DNA of 64,000 bases, from NCBI RefSeq assembly GCF_036057275.1, contig NZ_CP107945.1, forward strand, positions 4,588,001 through 4,652,000, written 5' to 3'. A program made the position numbers and the translations under genes. The notes under the pieces are model-generated. The model saw only the letters and a list, made by a program, of their open reading frames with translations, did no database searches and was not told the DNA's origin. Shown here piece after piece: positions 27,401-34,110 of the stretch (position 1 is the stretch's first letter; every line of letters begins with the position of its first letter). The DNA comes from Streptomyces sp. NBC_00390 (GTDB lineage: Bacteria > Actinomycetota > Actinomycetes > Streptomycetales > Streptomycetaceae).

Positions 27401-27980
27401 ACCCGCCGGCGAAGACGCCCCCGAACCCGCCACCGATCCCGAACCCGCCACCGCCACCGGCACCCGACCGGAACCCTCCGGGTCCCCGGAGACAGAGCAC
27501 CAGAAGGAGCACGACGTGCAGGCCATCGCCATCGAGGACATCGAAGTGACAGCCACCGGGCTGCTGTACGACCTGGCGACCGCGGCGGAGGCCGACCGGA
27601 ACTGCAACACCCATGAGGCAGTGCGGTTCGAGCTGATGGCCGCCCTGCTGCGGGCCGGCCTGAAGCCGTCCGACGCACCCCTCGTCGACGTCAGCCGCAC
27701 CGGCGAGGACGGCCGCTTCCTGTACGAAGTCCTCGGCGCCCAACGCTCCGCGTACGCGGACCTGCGTGCCGGAGCGACCCGTCTGCTGGAGGTCAACCAC
27801 GCTCAGCCGCAATCCGCCGACCGCCTGTACCTCGTGCTCTCCGAGCCGCCTGCCGACGCGTGGGCGGCGGACACCGTACGAGCGGTGTTCGGTGTCCATG
27901 TGCTGTGGCGGACGGTGGACGGCTGGGGCGGGGAGGACAAGGAGACGGCGCTCGGCGGCGAGGCGGCGTCCGCTCCCTGA
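24450..27980 (+). CDS. HelD/UvrD-like ATPase with long C-terminal extension
   Basis: 1176 aa from a GTG behind GGAGGGG. The core is a HelD-type superfamily 1 ATPase: F-Y-I-G-R-R (86-91), W-T-A-P, Walker A GGPGTGKS (256-263), Walker B D-E-A-Q-D (about 529-533), motif-III-like G-D-L-A-Q, and K-G-M-E-F-D...L-Y-V-A-L-T-R-S (about 697-732). An acidic Asp/Tyr insert (152-200) sits where HelD has its secondary-channel arm. After the ATPase come a beta-rich region (about 755-830), a helical region, a Pro/Glu/Ala linker (about 951-1021) and a compact C-terminal domain (1026-1176) with Y-E-V-L-G and L-V-L-S-E-P-P. Function of the extension is unknown. Confidence 0.85.
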   Translation: MSTTSRDAVVAGEQKAVDRAYDCYEARLAEMTEQSPAAASASGKDGTAARIEAEAKAEEYGGLGGEALVVSRVDVQEPGASAAETFYIGRRSVFDVETRDQVVVLWTAPMARKWYNAQPESPGEVLLRRQLRCSERTVEDFLDEIVPSAVPGADTDIDAYTDTDEQGGPAYDSLDGTAYDTAAEPAAAEDHGPGTVPSPRDGARRRRKKPQQVDEFLLRELHRSRSGRMRDIVETIRRDQMALVTGSPADVLVIQGGPGTGKSAVGLHRVTWLVNNDHFRPQDILVVGPHQNFLEYVGRVLPTLGTRNVNAVQLDRLWAGEVRGTDSPKARLVKSDDRMATVLRRRVERECRPDALDSLVTAPSHEQDEPDFAVGVGSTLLRLPRSEVLGVLREAREGSGAYRARRDRFRTLLVDRLLGALTRLAPRRGTDETIRRDLERNRQVVALVERTWPALSPEEALRSLLNSPDRLGECASQVLGESEQAALQRPKAESAGEEPWTLDDLVCLEELRFLIAGETPQRYRHIVVDEAQDLTPMQARSLQRRCPTGSMTVLGDLAQATGPHTYAAWGRLGGLLSGQGDWHVAELNTSYRVPAQIMEFVAPLAGEVAPSLPFPAAVRRADGEAVRLVATTPSQLLDDVAARVIRLVGTDDGRSPRSVAVIVPDSPWREQVRRHVDLIEGMAPERLRAVSVLAAAEAKGMEFDHVLVLDPSAIAGSGPAGLRRLYVALTRSTQSLTVLHTSPLPEALGGGSDDAAGEEAPQVGADVRVTVLGPGPGSHWRVQALSPESERTFLLVPRHGSPVPVAGSTLDGWVIRNEGRVSLISAADFGRRPVSPGMAARYAAALDVMDEIARGGGTIPADAPARLSELKGMANRCLRRDQADWLSVWQLLGRPDADRLAILRDLARSAREAVAAGDPARAAAVASELTRSGWADALSDARELLRRGPDTTDEAESETAPVEVVEHEAGVVSADETTPDAGAAPAGEDAPEPATDPEPATATGTRPEPSGSPETEHQKEHDVQAIAIEDIEVTATGLLYDLATAAEADRNCNTHEAVRFELMAALLRAGLKPSDAPLVDVSRTGEDGRFLYEVLGAQRSAYADLRAGATRLLEVNHAQPQSADRLYLVLSEPPADAWAADTVRAVFGVHVLWRTVDGWGGEDKETALGGEAASAP

Positions 27981-28029
27981 GGCCGGGACGAGACCTGACC
28001 CCCAGTCAAATGTCGGTGCGTTATTTGAT

Positions 28030-28058
28030 TTACTGACATTCAACGAAGTCTCTACGAT
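28030..28058 (+). promoter_or_regulatory. promoter of secreted paralogue 1
   Basis: TTACTG, 17-bp spacer, TACGAT. The same arrangement occurs before paralogues 2 and 3. The -10 is covered by the dyad AACGAA-N10-TTCGTT (28042-28063), a candidate operator. Confidence 0.55.
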
Positions 28059-28073
28059 TCGTTCACCATCCAA

Positions 28074-28104
28074 GATCCCGCCGGGGGACTCGCACGGCGG
28101 GATC
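28074..28104 (+). ncRNA. 5' UTR stem-loop, copy 1
   Basis: GATCCCGCCG pairs with CGGCGGGATC (10 bp, 11-nt loop). It begins 10 nt after the promoter dyad and ends 22 nt before the ATG, as in the other two copies. Relative to copy 2 the eighth base pair is C-G instead of T-A, changed on both sides. Confidence 0.6.
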
Positions 28105-28126
28105 GCCTTTCACTGGGGACACATAC

Positions 28127-28900
28127 ATGCGCATGCGTGCCACCGGCGCCGCCCTTGTCGGCGCCCTGGCTCTGACCGCCCTTGTCGTTCCGGCCGCTCA
28201 GGCCGGAGCGGCGGAGGTCGAAACCAAGATCACCAAGGTGGTCGTGAACGGCGGCAAGGACGTCGTCCTGGGCACCAGGGCCGAGAAGACCGTCACCGTC
28301 TCCCTGACCGCCACCCATCCGGACGGCATCGAGCAAGGCCGGCTCTACCTGTGGCACGACGACGGTACGGGCAAGGCGGACAACATCGTCTTCGGGAACG
28401 AGGACTGGGGCACCTGCACCGAGATCGACGACACCACCTCCATCTGCAAGCAGACCATCACCTTCGACCCGCTCCTCACCCCGGGCCGGAACGAACACGC
28501 GGGCACCTGGAGGGTCTCCGCATGGGCGATGGCTCCCGGTGGCCAGGACACGCGGGACGAGACGAAGACCGTCCGGATCCAGCGCGCCTCCAAGCTCACG
28601 GTCAACGCGGGTCCGGAGCCGGTCACCAAGGGCAGGAAGATCACCACCACGGGCAAGCTCACCCGCGCCAACTGGGACGAGGGGTCTTACAAGGGCTACA
28701 CCAACCAGCCGGTGAAGCTGCAGTTCCGCAAGGCGGGCACCAGCACCTACACGACCGTCAAGACGGTCAGGACCAACTCGACGGGCAACCTGTCGACGAC
28801 GGTGACGGCGTCGAAGGACGGCTACTGGCGCTGGTCCTTCGCGGGCACGACCACCACTCCGGCGGTCAACACCACCGGTGACTACGTCGACGTGAGGTAG
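28127..28900 (+). CDS. secreted protein, tandem paralogue 1
   Basis: 257 aa with a signal peptide (MRMRATGAALVGALALTALV, cleavage after A-Q-A around residue 25). Residues 30-155 are a beta-rich domain with one Cys pair (G-T-C-T, S-I-C-K) and 160-257 an Ig-like all-beta domain (K-L-T-V-N-A-G-P-E-P-V-T-K-G-R-K-I ... G-D-Y-V-D-V-R). The C-terminal domain is almost identical to that of paralogue 2. No catalytic motif. A GGGGAC Shine-Dalgarno lies 8 nt before the ATG. Extracellular; function unknown. Confidence 0.85.
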   Translation: MRMRATGAALVGALALTALVVPAAQAGAAEVETKITKVVVNGGKDVVLGTRAEKTVTVSLTATHPDGIEQGRLYLWHDDGTGKADNIVFGNEDWGTCTEIDDTTSICKQTITFDPLLTPGRNEHAGTWRVSAWAMAPGGQDTRDETKTVRIQRASKLTVNAGPEPVTKGRKITTTGKLTRANWDEGSYKGYTNQPVKLQFRKAGTSTYTTVKTVRTNSTGNLSTTVTASKDGYWRWSFAGTTTTPAVNTTGDYVDVR

Positions 28901-28910
28901 TCCGCAAGAC

Positions 28911-28954
28911 CGGCGCAGGCCACCGGCCCCACAGAGGCCCGGTGGCCCGCGCCG
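28911..28954 (+). terminator. terminator of paralogue 1
   Basis: CGGCGC-a-GGCCACCGG pairs with CCGGTGGCC-c-GCGCCG, ten bases after the stop. The GGCCACCGG/CCGGTGGCC core recurs in the terminator of paralogue 2, so the duplicated unit included it. Confidence 0.75.
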
Positions 28955-29009
28955 GCGCGGAAGCGCCAACGCGCCAACCCCCGGTCGGACTTTGGCCGAG
29001 CCTCCTGCT

Positions 29010-29038
29010 TTACTGCGGCTCAACGGAATCTCTACAAT
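29010..29038 (+). promoter_or_regulatory. promoter of secreted paralogue 2
   Basis: TTACTG, 17 bp, TACAAT; dyad AACGGA-N10-TCCGTC over the -10 (29022-29043, one mismatch at the outer pair). Confidence 0.55.
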
Positions 29039-29053
29039 CCGTCCACCATTCAA

Positions 29054-29084
29054 GATCCCGTCGGGGGGAACACGCGACGGGATC
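29054..29084 (+). ncRNA. 5' UTR stem-loop, copy 2
   Basis: GATCCCGTCG pairs with CGACGGGATC, 11-nt G-rich loop; 22 nt to the ATG. Confidence 0.6.
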
Positions 29085-29106
29085 GCATTCCACTGGGGAC
29101 ACATAC

Positions 29107-29931
29107 ATGCGCATTCGTGCCACTGGCGCCGCGATCGTCGGCGCCCTGGTTCTGACCGCCCTTGCCGTTCCGGCCGCTCAGGCCGAAGAAGGCCCGGCGG
29201 GCCCGAGGAAGACCACCTTCTCCGCCAAGGCACCGGCGGACGAGGTCCTCGGCGACACCAAGATCACCAAGGTGGTCGTGAACAACAACAAGGACATCGT
29301 CCTGGGCACCACGGCCCCCAAGACCGTCCCGGTCACCCTGACGGCCACCGACGCGGCCGGTATCCAGGACGCGTGGGTCGAGCTGTGGCACGGCGACGAC
29401 TGGGACTCGCCGGACGCACTCGCAGTCCCGAACGAGTCCGTCTGCAAGGTGGTCAATGCCACCACGTCCACCTGCACGATGAACATCACGATCGACCCGC
29501 AGCTGGACCTGGACAAGAACACCCTCGCCGGCACCTGGAAGGTCACCGCCTACGCGTGGGGCAAGGACGGCGACTTCGTCGAGAAGGACACGTACAAGAC
29601 GCACCGCGTCCAGCGCGCCTCGAAGCTCACGGTCAACGCGGGTCCGGAGCCGGTCACCAAGGGCAGGAAGATCACCGTCACGGGCAAGCTCTCCCGTGCC
29701 AACTGGGAGACCTCCACCTACAAGGGGTACGCCGACCAGCCGGTGAAGCTGCAGTTCCGCAAGGCGGGCACCAGCACGTACTCGACCGTCAAGACCGTCA
29801 GGACCAACTCGACGGGCAACCTGTCGACGACGGTGACGGCGTCGAAGGACGGCTACTGGCGCTGGTCCTTCGCGGGCACGACCACCACTCCGGCGGTCCA
29901 CGCCACGGGTGACTACGTCGACGTGAGGTAG
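29107..29931 (+). CDS. secreted protein, tandem paralogue 2
   Basis: 274 aa. Signal peptide MRIRATGAAIVGALVLTALA, cleaved after A-Q-A near residue 25, then a short linker unique to this copy (E-E-G-P-A-G-P-R-K-T-T-F-S-A-K), the Cys-pair beta domain and the Ig-like C-terminal domain. The last ~100 residues are nearly the same as in paralogue 1, showing a recent duplication or gene conversion, whereas the N-terminal domains differ at many positions. An upstream in-frame extension to 28942 runs through the terminator and promoter and is not coding. Confidence 0.85.
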   Translation: MRIRATGAAIVGALVLTALAVPAAQAEEGPAGPRKTTFSAKAPADEVLGDTKITKVVVNNNKDIVLGTTAPKTVPVTLTATDAAGIQDAWVELWHGDDWDSPDALAVPNESVCKVVNATTSTCTMNITIDPQLDLDKNTLAGTWKVTAYAWGKDGDFVEKDTYKTHRVQRASKLTVNAGPEPVTKGRKITVTGKLSRANWETSTYKGYADQPVKLQFRKAGTSTYSTVKTVRTNSTGNLSTTVTASKDGYWRWSFAGTTTTPAVHATGDYVDVR

Positions 29932-29937
29932 TCAGCG

Positions 29938-29984
29938 ACGCAGACAGGCCACCGGCCCCGCAGGGGCCGGTGGCCTGTCTGCGT
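29938..29984 (+). terminator. strong terminator of paralogue 2
   Basis: A 22-bp perfect stem (ACG then CAGACAGGCCACCGGCCCC on the left) closes on a 3-base GCA loop, seven bases after the stop codon. Confidence 0.9.
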
Positions 29985-30036
29985 GGAACAGCCGGTTCGA
30001 CCGACCCCCGTCAGGTTTTGGCCACGCTTGGCCGGT

Positions 30037-30065
30037 TTGCTGCGGCTCAACGGAATCTCTACAAT
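30037..30065 (+). promoter_or_regulatory. promoter of secreted paralogue 3
   Basis: TTGCTG, 17 bp, TACAAT; perfect dyad AACGGA-N10-TCCGTT over the -10 (30049-30070). Confidence 0.55.
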
Positions 30066-30080
30066 CCGTTCACCATTCAA

Positions 30081-30112
30081 GATCCCGTCGGGGGGAGTCG
30101 TACGACGGGGTC
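30081..30112 (+). ncRNA. 5' UTR stem-loop, copy 3
   Basis: GATCCCGTCG pairs with CGACGGGGTC: the A-to-G change on the right arm leaves a U-G wobble in RNA, so pairing is kept. Loop 12 nt; 22 nt to the ATG. Confidence 0.6.
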
Positions 30113-30134
30113 GCCTTTCAGTGGGGACACTCAT

Positions 30135-31088
30135 ATGCGCATTCGTGCCACTGGCGCCGCGATCGTCGGCGCCCTGGCTCTCTCCACCCTTGCCGTGCCC
30201 GCCGCACAGGCAGACAACTCCCTGGACCGCAAGGACAAGTCCGCGCTGGTTCAGGCCGTGCGTGCCGCACAGCAGGCGGACTCCGGCGCTGCGCAGGCGT
30301 CCGGCCGCGCCGCCTCTGCCGCCGAGGACGGGGTGCCGTACGAGCTGGACCTCTCCTTCTCCCAGGTGAAGGTCAACAACGGCAAGCCGATCGTCGTAGG
30401 CGTCAGCAACCAGGTCACCGTGCCCGTCACCTACACCGTGACGCACGGCGCCGACGTCGACATCTTCGCCCCCGACTTCCTCATGGACGTCGAGATCTAC
30501 CGCGGCGGAACCGACTACTGGAGCCAGACCCACGGCCTCCTCGGCGACGAATGGCCGGTCTGCACCGCGGTCTCCTCCACGGTGGCGACCTGCAAGGGCA
30601 CCATCGACATCTACCCCGAGTTCGATCTGACCCTCGCGGACGCCACCACCTGGAAGACCTACGGTTACGCCGTCGCGTACAACGGTCAGGACCCCGAGGA
30701 CGAGAACATCGACCTGAGCCAGGTCGGCGTCGTCGAGCAGGACCCGCTGGGCGTCACCACCAAGCTCCAGCGGTACTCGAAGCTGACGGTGAACGCCTCC
30801 CCGGAGCCGGTCGTCAAGGGCAAGACCATCACCGTCACGGGGAAGCTGACCCGCGCCAACTGGGAGACGCACAAGTACGCGGGCTACACCAAGCAGCCCG
30901 TGAAGCTGCAGTTCCGCAAGGCGGGCACCAGCACGTACACCACCGTCAAGACGGTGTACACCGACGGTTACGGCAACCTGAAGACCACGCGTACGGCCTC
31001 CACCGACGGCTACTGGCGCTGGTCCTTCGCCGGCACCTCCACCACTCCGGCGGTCAACGCCACCGGTGACTACGTCGACGTGAAGTAG
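30135..31088 (+). CDS. secreted protein, tandem paralogue 3
   Basis: 317 aa. Same signal-peptide start (MRIRATGAAIVGALALSTLA), an extra Ala/Asp/Gln-rich segment after cleavage (residues about 28-65), a longer N-terminal beta domain with one Cys pair (V-C-T-A...T-C-K-G), and the shared Ig-like C-terminal domain ending G-D-Y-V-D-V-K. It is the most divergent of the three, yet its first 90 bp upstream and signal peptide stay nearly identical to copy 2. It ends 4 bp from the convergent P-type ATPase stop. Confidence 0.85.
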   Translation: MRIRATGAAIVGALALSTLAVPAAQADNSLDRKDKSALVQAVRAAQQADSGAAQASGRAASAAEDGVPYELDLSFSQVKVNNGKPIVVGVSNQVTVPVTYTVTHGADVDIFAPDFLMDVEIYRGGTDYWSQTHGLLGDEWPVCTAVSSTVATCKGTIDIYPEFDLTLADATTWKTYGYAVAYNGQDPEDENIDLSQVGVVEQDPLGVTTKLQRYSKLTVNASPEPVVKGKTITVTGKLTRANWETHKYAGYTKQPVKLQFRKAGTSTYTTVKTVYTDGYGNLKTTRTASTDGYWRWSFAGTSTTPAVNATGDYVDVK

Positions 31089-31092
31089 TCCG

Positions 31093-33579
31093 TCACGTAG
31101 CCCTCGTCTCTGCGTCGGCAGGGAAGCGGCGGTCGACCCAGCGCCAGGTGAACTCCAGAAGCGCTGCGGCGGCCGCCGCAACGGCGACTGCCGCCCATGG
31201 CATCGTCGTGCCCACGAGCTTCAGGGCGAAGAAGTGCTGGAGCCACGGCACCACCAGCACCAGCAGGAACGCTCCGCCCATCGTCGCCACCAGCGCGATC
31301 CGCCACCACGTGTAGGGCCGGGCGATGATGGCCAGCACCCACATCGCGACCAGGAACAGCGTCAGCGTCGCCGCGCTCGTCTCCGCGTCCAGGGCGCCCG
31401 GTCCGCTGTAGTGGGAGCGGGCCAGCAGATACGTGCAGAACGTCGCCGTCCCCGCGATCACACCCGCCGGGATCGCGTACCGCATCACCCGGCGCACGAA
31501 GTTCGGCTTCGCCCGCTCCGTGTTCGGGGCGAGCGCCAGGAAGAACGCCGGGACGCCGATCGTCAGCGTCGACAGCAGTGTCAGATGGCGGGGGAGGAAC
31601 GGGTACTCCACCTGGCTGCACACCACCAGGATCGCCAGAAGCACCGAGTACACGGTCTTGGTCAGGAACAGCGTGGCGACGCGGGTGATGTTGCCGATCA
31701 CCCGGCGGCCCTCCGCCACCACCGACGGCAGCGTCGCGAAACTGTTGTTCAGCAGCACGATCTGGGCGACCGCCCGGGTGGCCTCCGAGCCCGTGCCCAT
31801 CGATACGCCGATGTCCGCGTCCTTCAGCGCCAGGACGTCGTTGACGCCGTCCCCCGTCATCGCCACCGTGTGCCCGCGGGACTGCAGCGCGCCGACCATG
31901 TCCCGCTTCTGCTGCGGGCTGACCCGGCCGAAGACCGTGTTCGCGGCCAGCTCCTCGGCCATCGCCGACTGCTCGGCCGGCAGCCGCCGCGCATCCACCG
32001 TGTCCGCCGCGCCCGGCAGTCCCAGCTTGCCCGCCACCGCGCCGACGGCGATCGCGTTGTCGCCGGAGATGACCTTGGCCGCGACGTTCTGCTCGCCGAA
32101 GTACCGCAGCGTGTCGGCAGCCTCCGGCCGCAGCCGCTGCTCGAGCACCACCAGCGCCGTCGGCTTCGCGCCCGCCGCCACGTCCGCCGCGTCCAGTTCG
32201 CCCGCGGTCCGGACCAGCAGCAGCACCCGCAGCCCCTGCTGGTTGAGCTGGTCGATGTCTGCGAGCACCGGGTCCCCTGGCGGCAGCAGCACATCGGGAG
32301 CGCCCAGCAGCCAGGTGGACTCCTCACCGTTGCCCTCGCTGAAGCTCGCCCCGCTGTACTTGCGCGCCGAGGAGAAGGGCAGTGACTCCGTGCAGCGCCA
32401 GTCCTCGCTGTCCGGATATGCGTCGATGACCGCCTGGAGACTCGCGTTGGGCCGGGGGTCGGACTCGCCGAGCGCGCCCAGCACCTTGCGTACGTACGGC
32501 TCGTCGGCACCGCCCAGCGTCCGCAGCTCCGCGACGTCCATGCCGCCTTCGGTCAGTGTGCCGGTCTTGTCCAGGCAGACCACGTCCACGCGTGCCAGGC
32601 CCTCGATCGCGGGCAGTTCCTGCACGAGGCACTGCTGGCGGCCCAGACGGATCACTCCGATGGCGAAGGCGACCGAGGTGAGCAGGACGAGGCCCTCGGG
32701 GATCATCGGGACGATCCCGCCGACCGTACGCGCCACCGAGTCCTTGACGTTGGTCTCCTTGACGACCAGCTGGCTGATGACGAGCCCCGTGGCGGTGGGG
32801 ATCATCATCCAGGTCACGTACTTGAGGATGGTGCTGATGCCGCTGCGCAGCTCGGAGGCGACCAGGGTGAAGCGGGACGCCTCCTCGGCCAGTTGTGCCG
32901 CATACGCCTCGCGGCCCACCTTGGTCGCGGTGAACGCGCCGCCGCCCGCGACCACGAAGCTGCCCGACATCACGAGGTCGCCCGGCTGCTTGACCACCGG
33001 GTCCGCCTCGCCGGTCAGCAGCGACTCGTCGATCTCCAGGCTGTCCGCCTCGGCGACCTCGCCGTCGACGACGACCTTGTCACCGGGCCCGAGTTCGACC
33101 AGGTCGTGCAGGACGATCTCGGAGGTGGAGACCTCGGAGGCCACCCCGTCGCGCCGTACGGTCGGTTTCGCCTCGCCGATGACGGCGAGTGAGTCCAGCG
33201 TCTTCTTGGCACGCAGTTCCTGGATGATGCCGATCCCGGTGTTGGCGATGATCACAAAGCCGAAGAGGCTGTCCTGGATCGGCGCGACGAAGAACATGAT
33301 CACCCACAGGACGCCGATGATCGCGTTGAAGCGGGTGAACACATTGCCGCGGATGATGTCGACGGTGGAGCGCGAGCTGCGTACGGGTACGTCGTTGATC
33401 TGGCCCAGCGCCACCCGCTCGGCGACCTCGGCGGTCGTCAGTCCGGTCGGGGACACCCGGCGCCGGGCCGTGCCGGGGGGTCGGGTGGGAGGGTGCACGG
33501 GGTCGAGTTCGGCGCCCGCGCTGATGACGGGTCCGCTCGGCTCGGGGCCTTCGGTGCCGGTCCACGGCGGCTGCGTCAT
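31093..33579 (-). CDS. CtpE-like cation-transporting P-type ATPase
   Basis: 828 aa membrane protein. Actuator T-G-E-A-D, M-I-P-E-G-L-V-L-L in a membrane helix, D-K-T-G-T-L-T (about residue 337), G-D-G-V-N-D-V-L-A-L-K (about 576) and a C-terminal set of membrane helices are seen. There is no N-terminal metal-binding Cys motif and no CPC, so it is not a heavy-metal pump; P-E-G-L with V-Q-E-L-P-A-I-E-G-L-A-R-V-D-V resembles mycobacterial CtpE, which has been linked to calcium uptake. Substrate by similarity only. Start ATG at 33577-33579. Confidence 0.9.
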   Translation of the reverse strand: MTQPPWTGTEGPEPSGPVISAGAELDPVHPPTRPPGTARRRVSPTGLTTAEVAERVALGQINDVPVRSSRSTVDIIRGNVFTRFNAIIGVLWVIMFFVAPIQDSLFGFVIIANTGIGIIQELRAKKTLDSLAVIGEAKPTVRRDGVASEVSTSEIVLHDLVELGPGDKVVVDGEVAEADSLEIDESLLTGEADPVVKQPGDLVMSGSFVVAGGGAFTATKVGREAYAAQLAEEASRFTLVASELRSGISTILKYVTWMMIPTATGLVISQLVVKETNVKDSVARTVGGIVPMIPEGLVLLTSVAFAIGVIRLGRQQCLVQELPAIEGLARVDVVCLDKTGTLTEGGMDVAELRTLGGADEPYVRKVLGALGESDPRPNASLQAVIDAYPDSEDWRCTESLPFSSARKYSGASFSEGNGEESTWLLGAPDVLLPPGDPVLADIDQLNQQGLRVLLLVRTAGELDAADVAAGAKPTALVVLEQRLRPEAADTLRYFGEQNVAAKVISGDNAIAVGAVAGKLGLPGAADTVDARRLPAEQSAMAEELAANTVFGRVSPQQKRDMVGALQSRGHTVAMTGDGVNDVLALKDADIGVSMGTGSEATRAVAQIVLLNNSFATLPSVVAEGRRVIGNITRVATLFLTKTVYSVLLAILVVCSQVEYPFLPRHLTLLSTLTIGVPAFFLALAPNTERAKPNFVRRVMRYAIPAGVIAGTATFCTYLLARSHYSGPGALDAETSAATLTLFLVAMWVLAIIARPYTWWRIALVATMGGAFLLVLVVPWLQHFFALKLVGTTMPWAAVAVAAAAAALLEFTWRWVDRRFPADAETRAT

Positions 33580-33647
33580 GGTTTCGACGGTACGGCCGAC
33601 GGCCCGGGTTCACCCCCCGAGTGACGCGTTCTCATCGGGACGCGTTC

Positions 33648-33938
33648 TCAGGAGTCGGAGTTCTCCGCCGTCGGGGCGGTGTCCGCGTCGGCGGCCGCCT
33701 GTGAGCGCTTGATCGCCGCTTCCCGGCTGCGTACGTACCAGATGCCGATGAGTCCGAGGCCCGCACCGGCCAGACAGGTCCACACCCACCAGGTCAGATC
33801 GCGGTCCGCGAACCAGCCGTAGAACGGGACCTGGACGAGGAACATGACGAACCACAGGATCGTGCCGCCGGTGATGGTGGCGACGATCGGCCCCTCAAGG
33901 GGTTCGGGTGCCTCGTGCCTGGGGGTCCACTTCGCCAT
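33648..33938 (-). CDS. DUF2530 membrane protein
   Basis: 96 aa. Two membrane helices (about 20-40 and 50-68) around a W-F-A-D-R-D loop and a charged tail (V-R-S-R-E-A-A-I-K-R). The pattern G-G-T-I-L-W-F-V...W-W-V-W-T-C-L-A-G-A-G-L-G fits DUF2530. It lies 68 bp upstream of the P-type ATPase on the same strand and may share its transcript. Role unknown. Confidence 0.8.
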   Translation of the reverse strand: MAKWTPRHEAPEPLEGPIVATITGGTILWFVMFLVQVPFYGWFADRDLTWWVWTCLAGAGLGLIGIWYVRSREAAIKRSQAAADADTAPTAENSDS

Positions 33939-34027
33939 GCCGACAGTGTAGGCGGCGCTTTTCGTACGCCGACGGGCCAGGTCCGCCAGGGGTCTACGCG
34001 CGGAGATACCGATCTTCCTCTTATATG

Positions 34028-34072
34028 TTCATACTGAACGAGTTTGCGTCCGACCGGTTTCGTTCGTATGAA
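34028..34072. promoter_or_regulatory. inverted repeat in the purine-permease leader
   Basis: TTCATAC-T-GAACGA pairs with TCGTTC-GTATGAA: 13 bp with one bulged T and an 18-base loop, ending 38 bp before the permease ATG. It could be a regulator's two-part operator or an RNA hairpin. It does not match the purine riboswitch core. Confidence 0.5.
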
Positions 34073-34110
34073 CCTCCAGGGAACCGGCCTGAAATACGAC
34101 GAGGTCTCGC

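Noticed and set aside
19451..27980. A full defence island made of DUF3027, GHKL ATPase and HelD-like ATPase
   Set aside because: No integrase, methylase or nuclease neighbours, normal GC content, and the genes appear to belong to the conserved core.
28942..29106. N-terminal extension of secreted paralogue 2 to 28942
   Set aside because: It would translate the terminator of copy 1 and the promoter module; the signal peptide must start at 29107.
34000..34110. Purine riboswitch before the permease
   Set aside because: The conserved core (P1 stem with TATA-type joints and the T-loop pair) is missing; only a simple hairpin is present.
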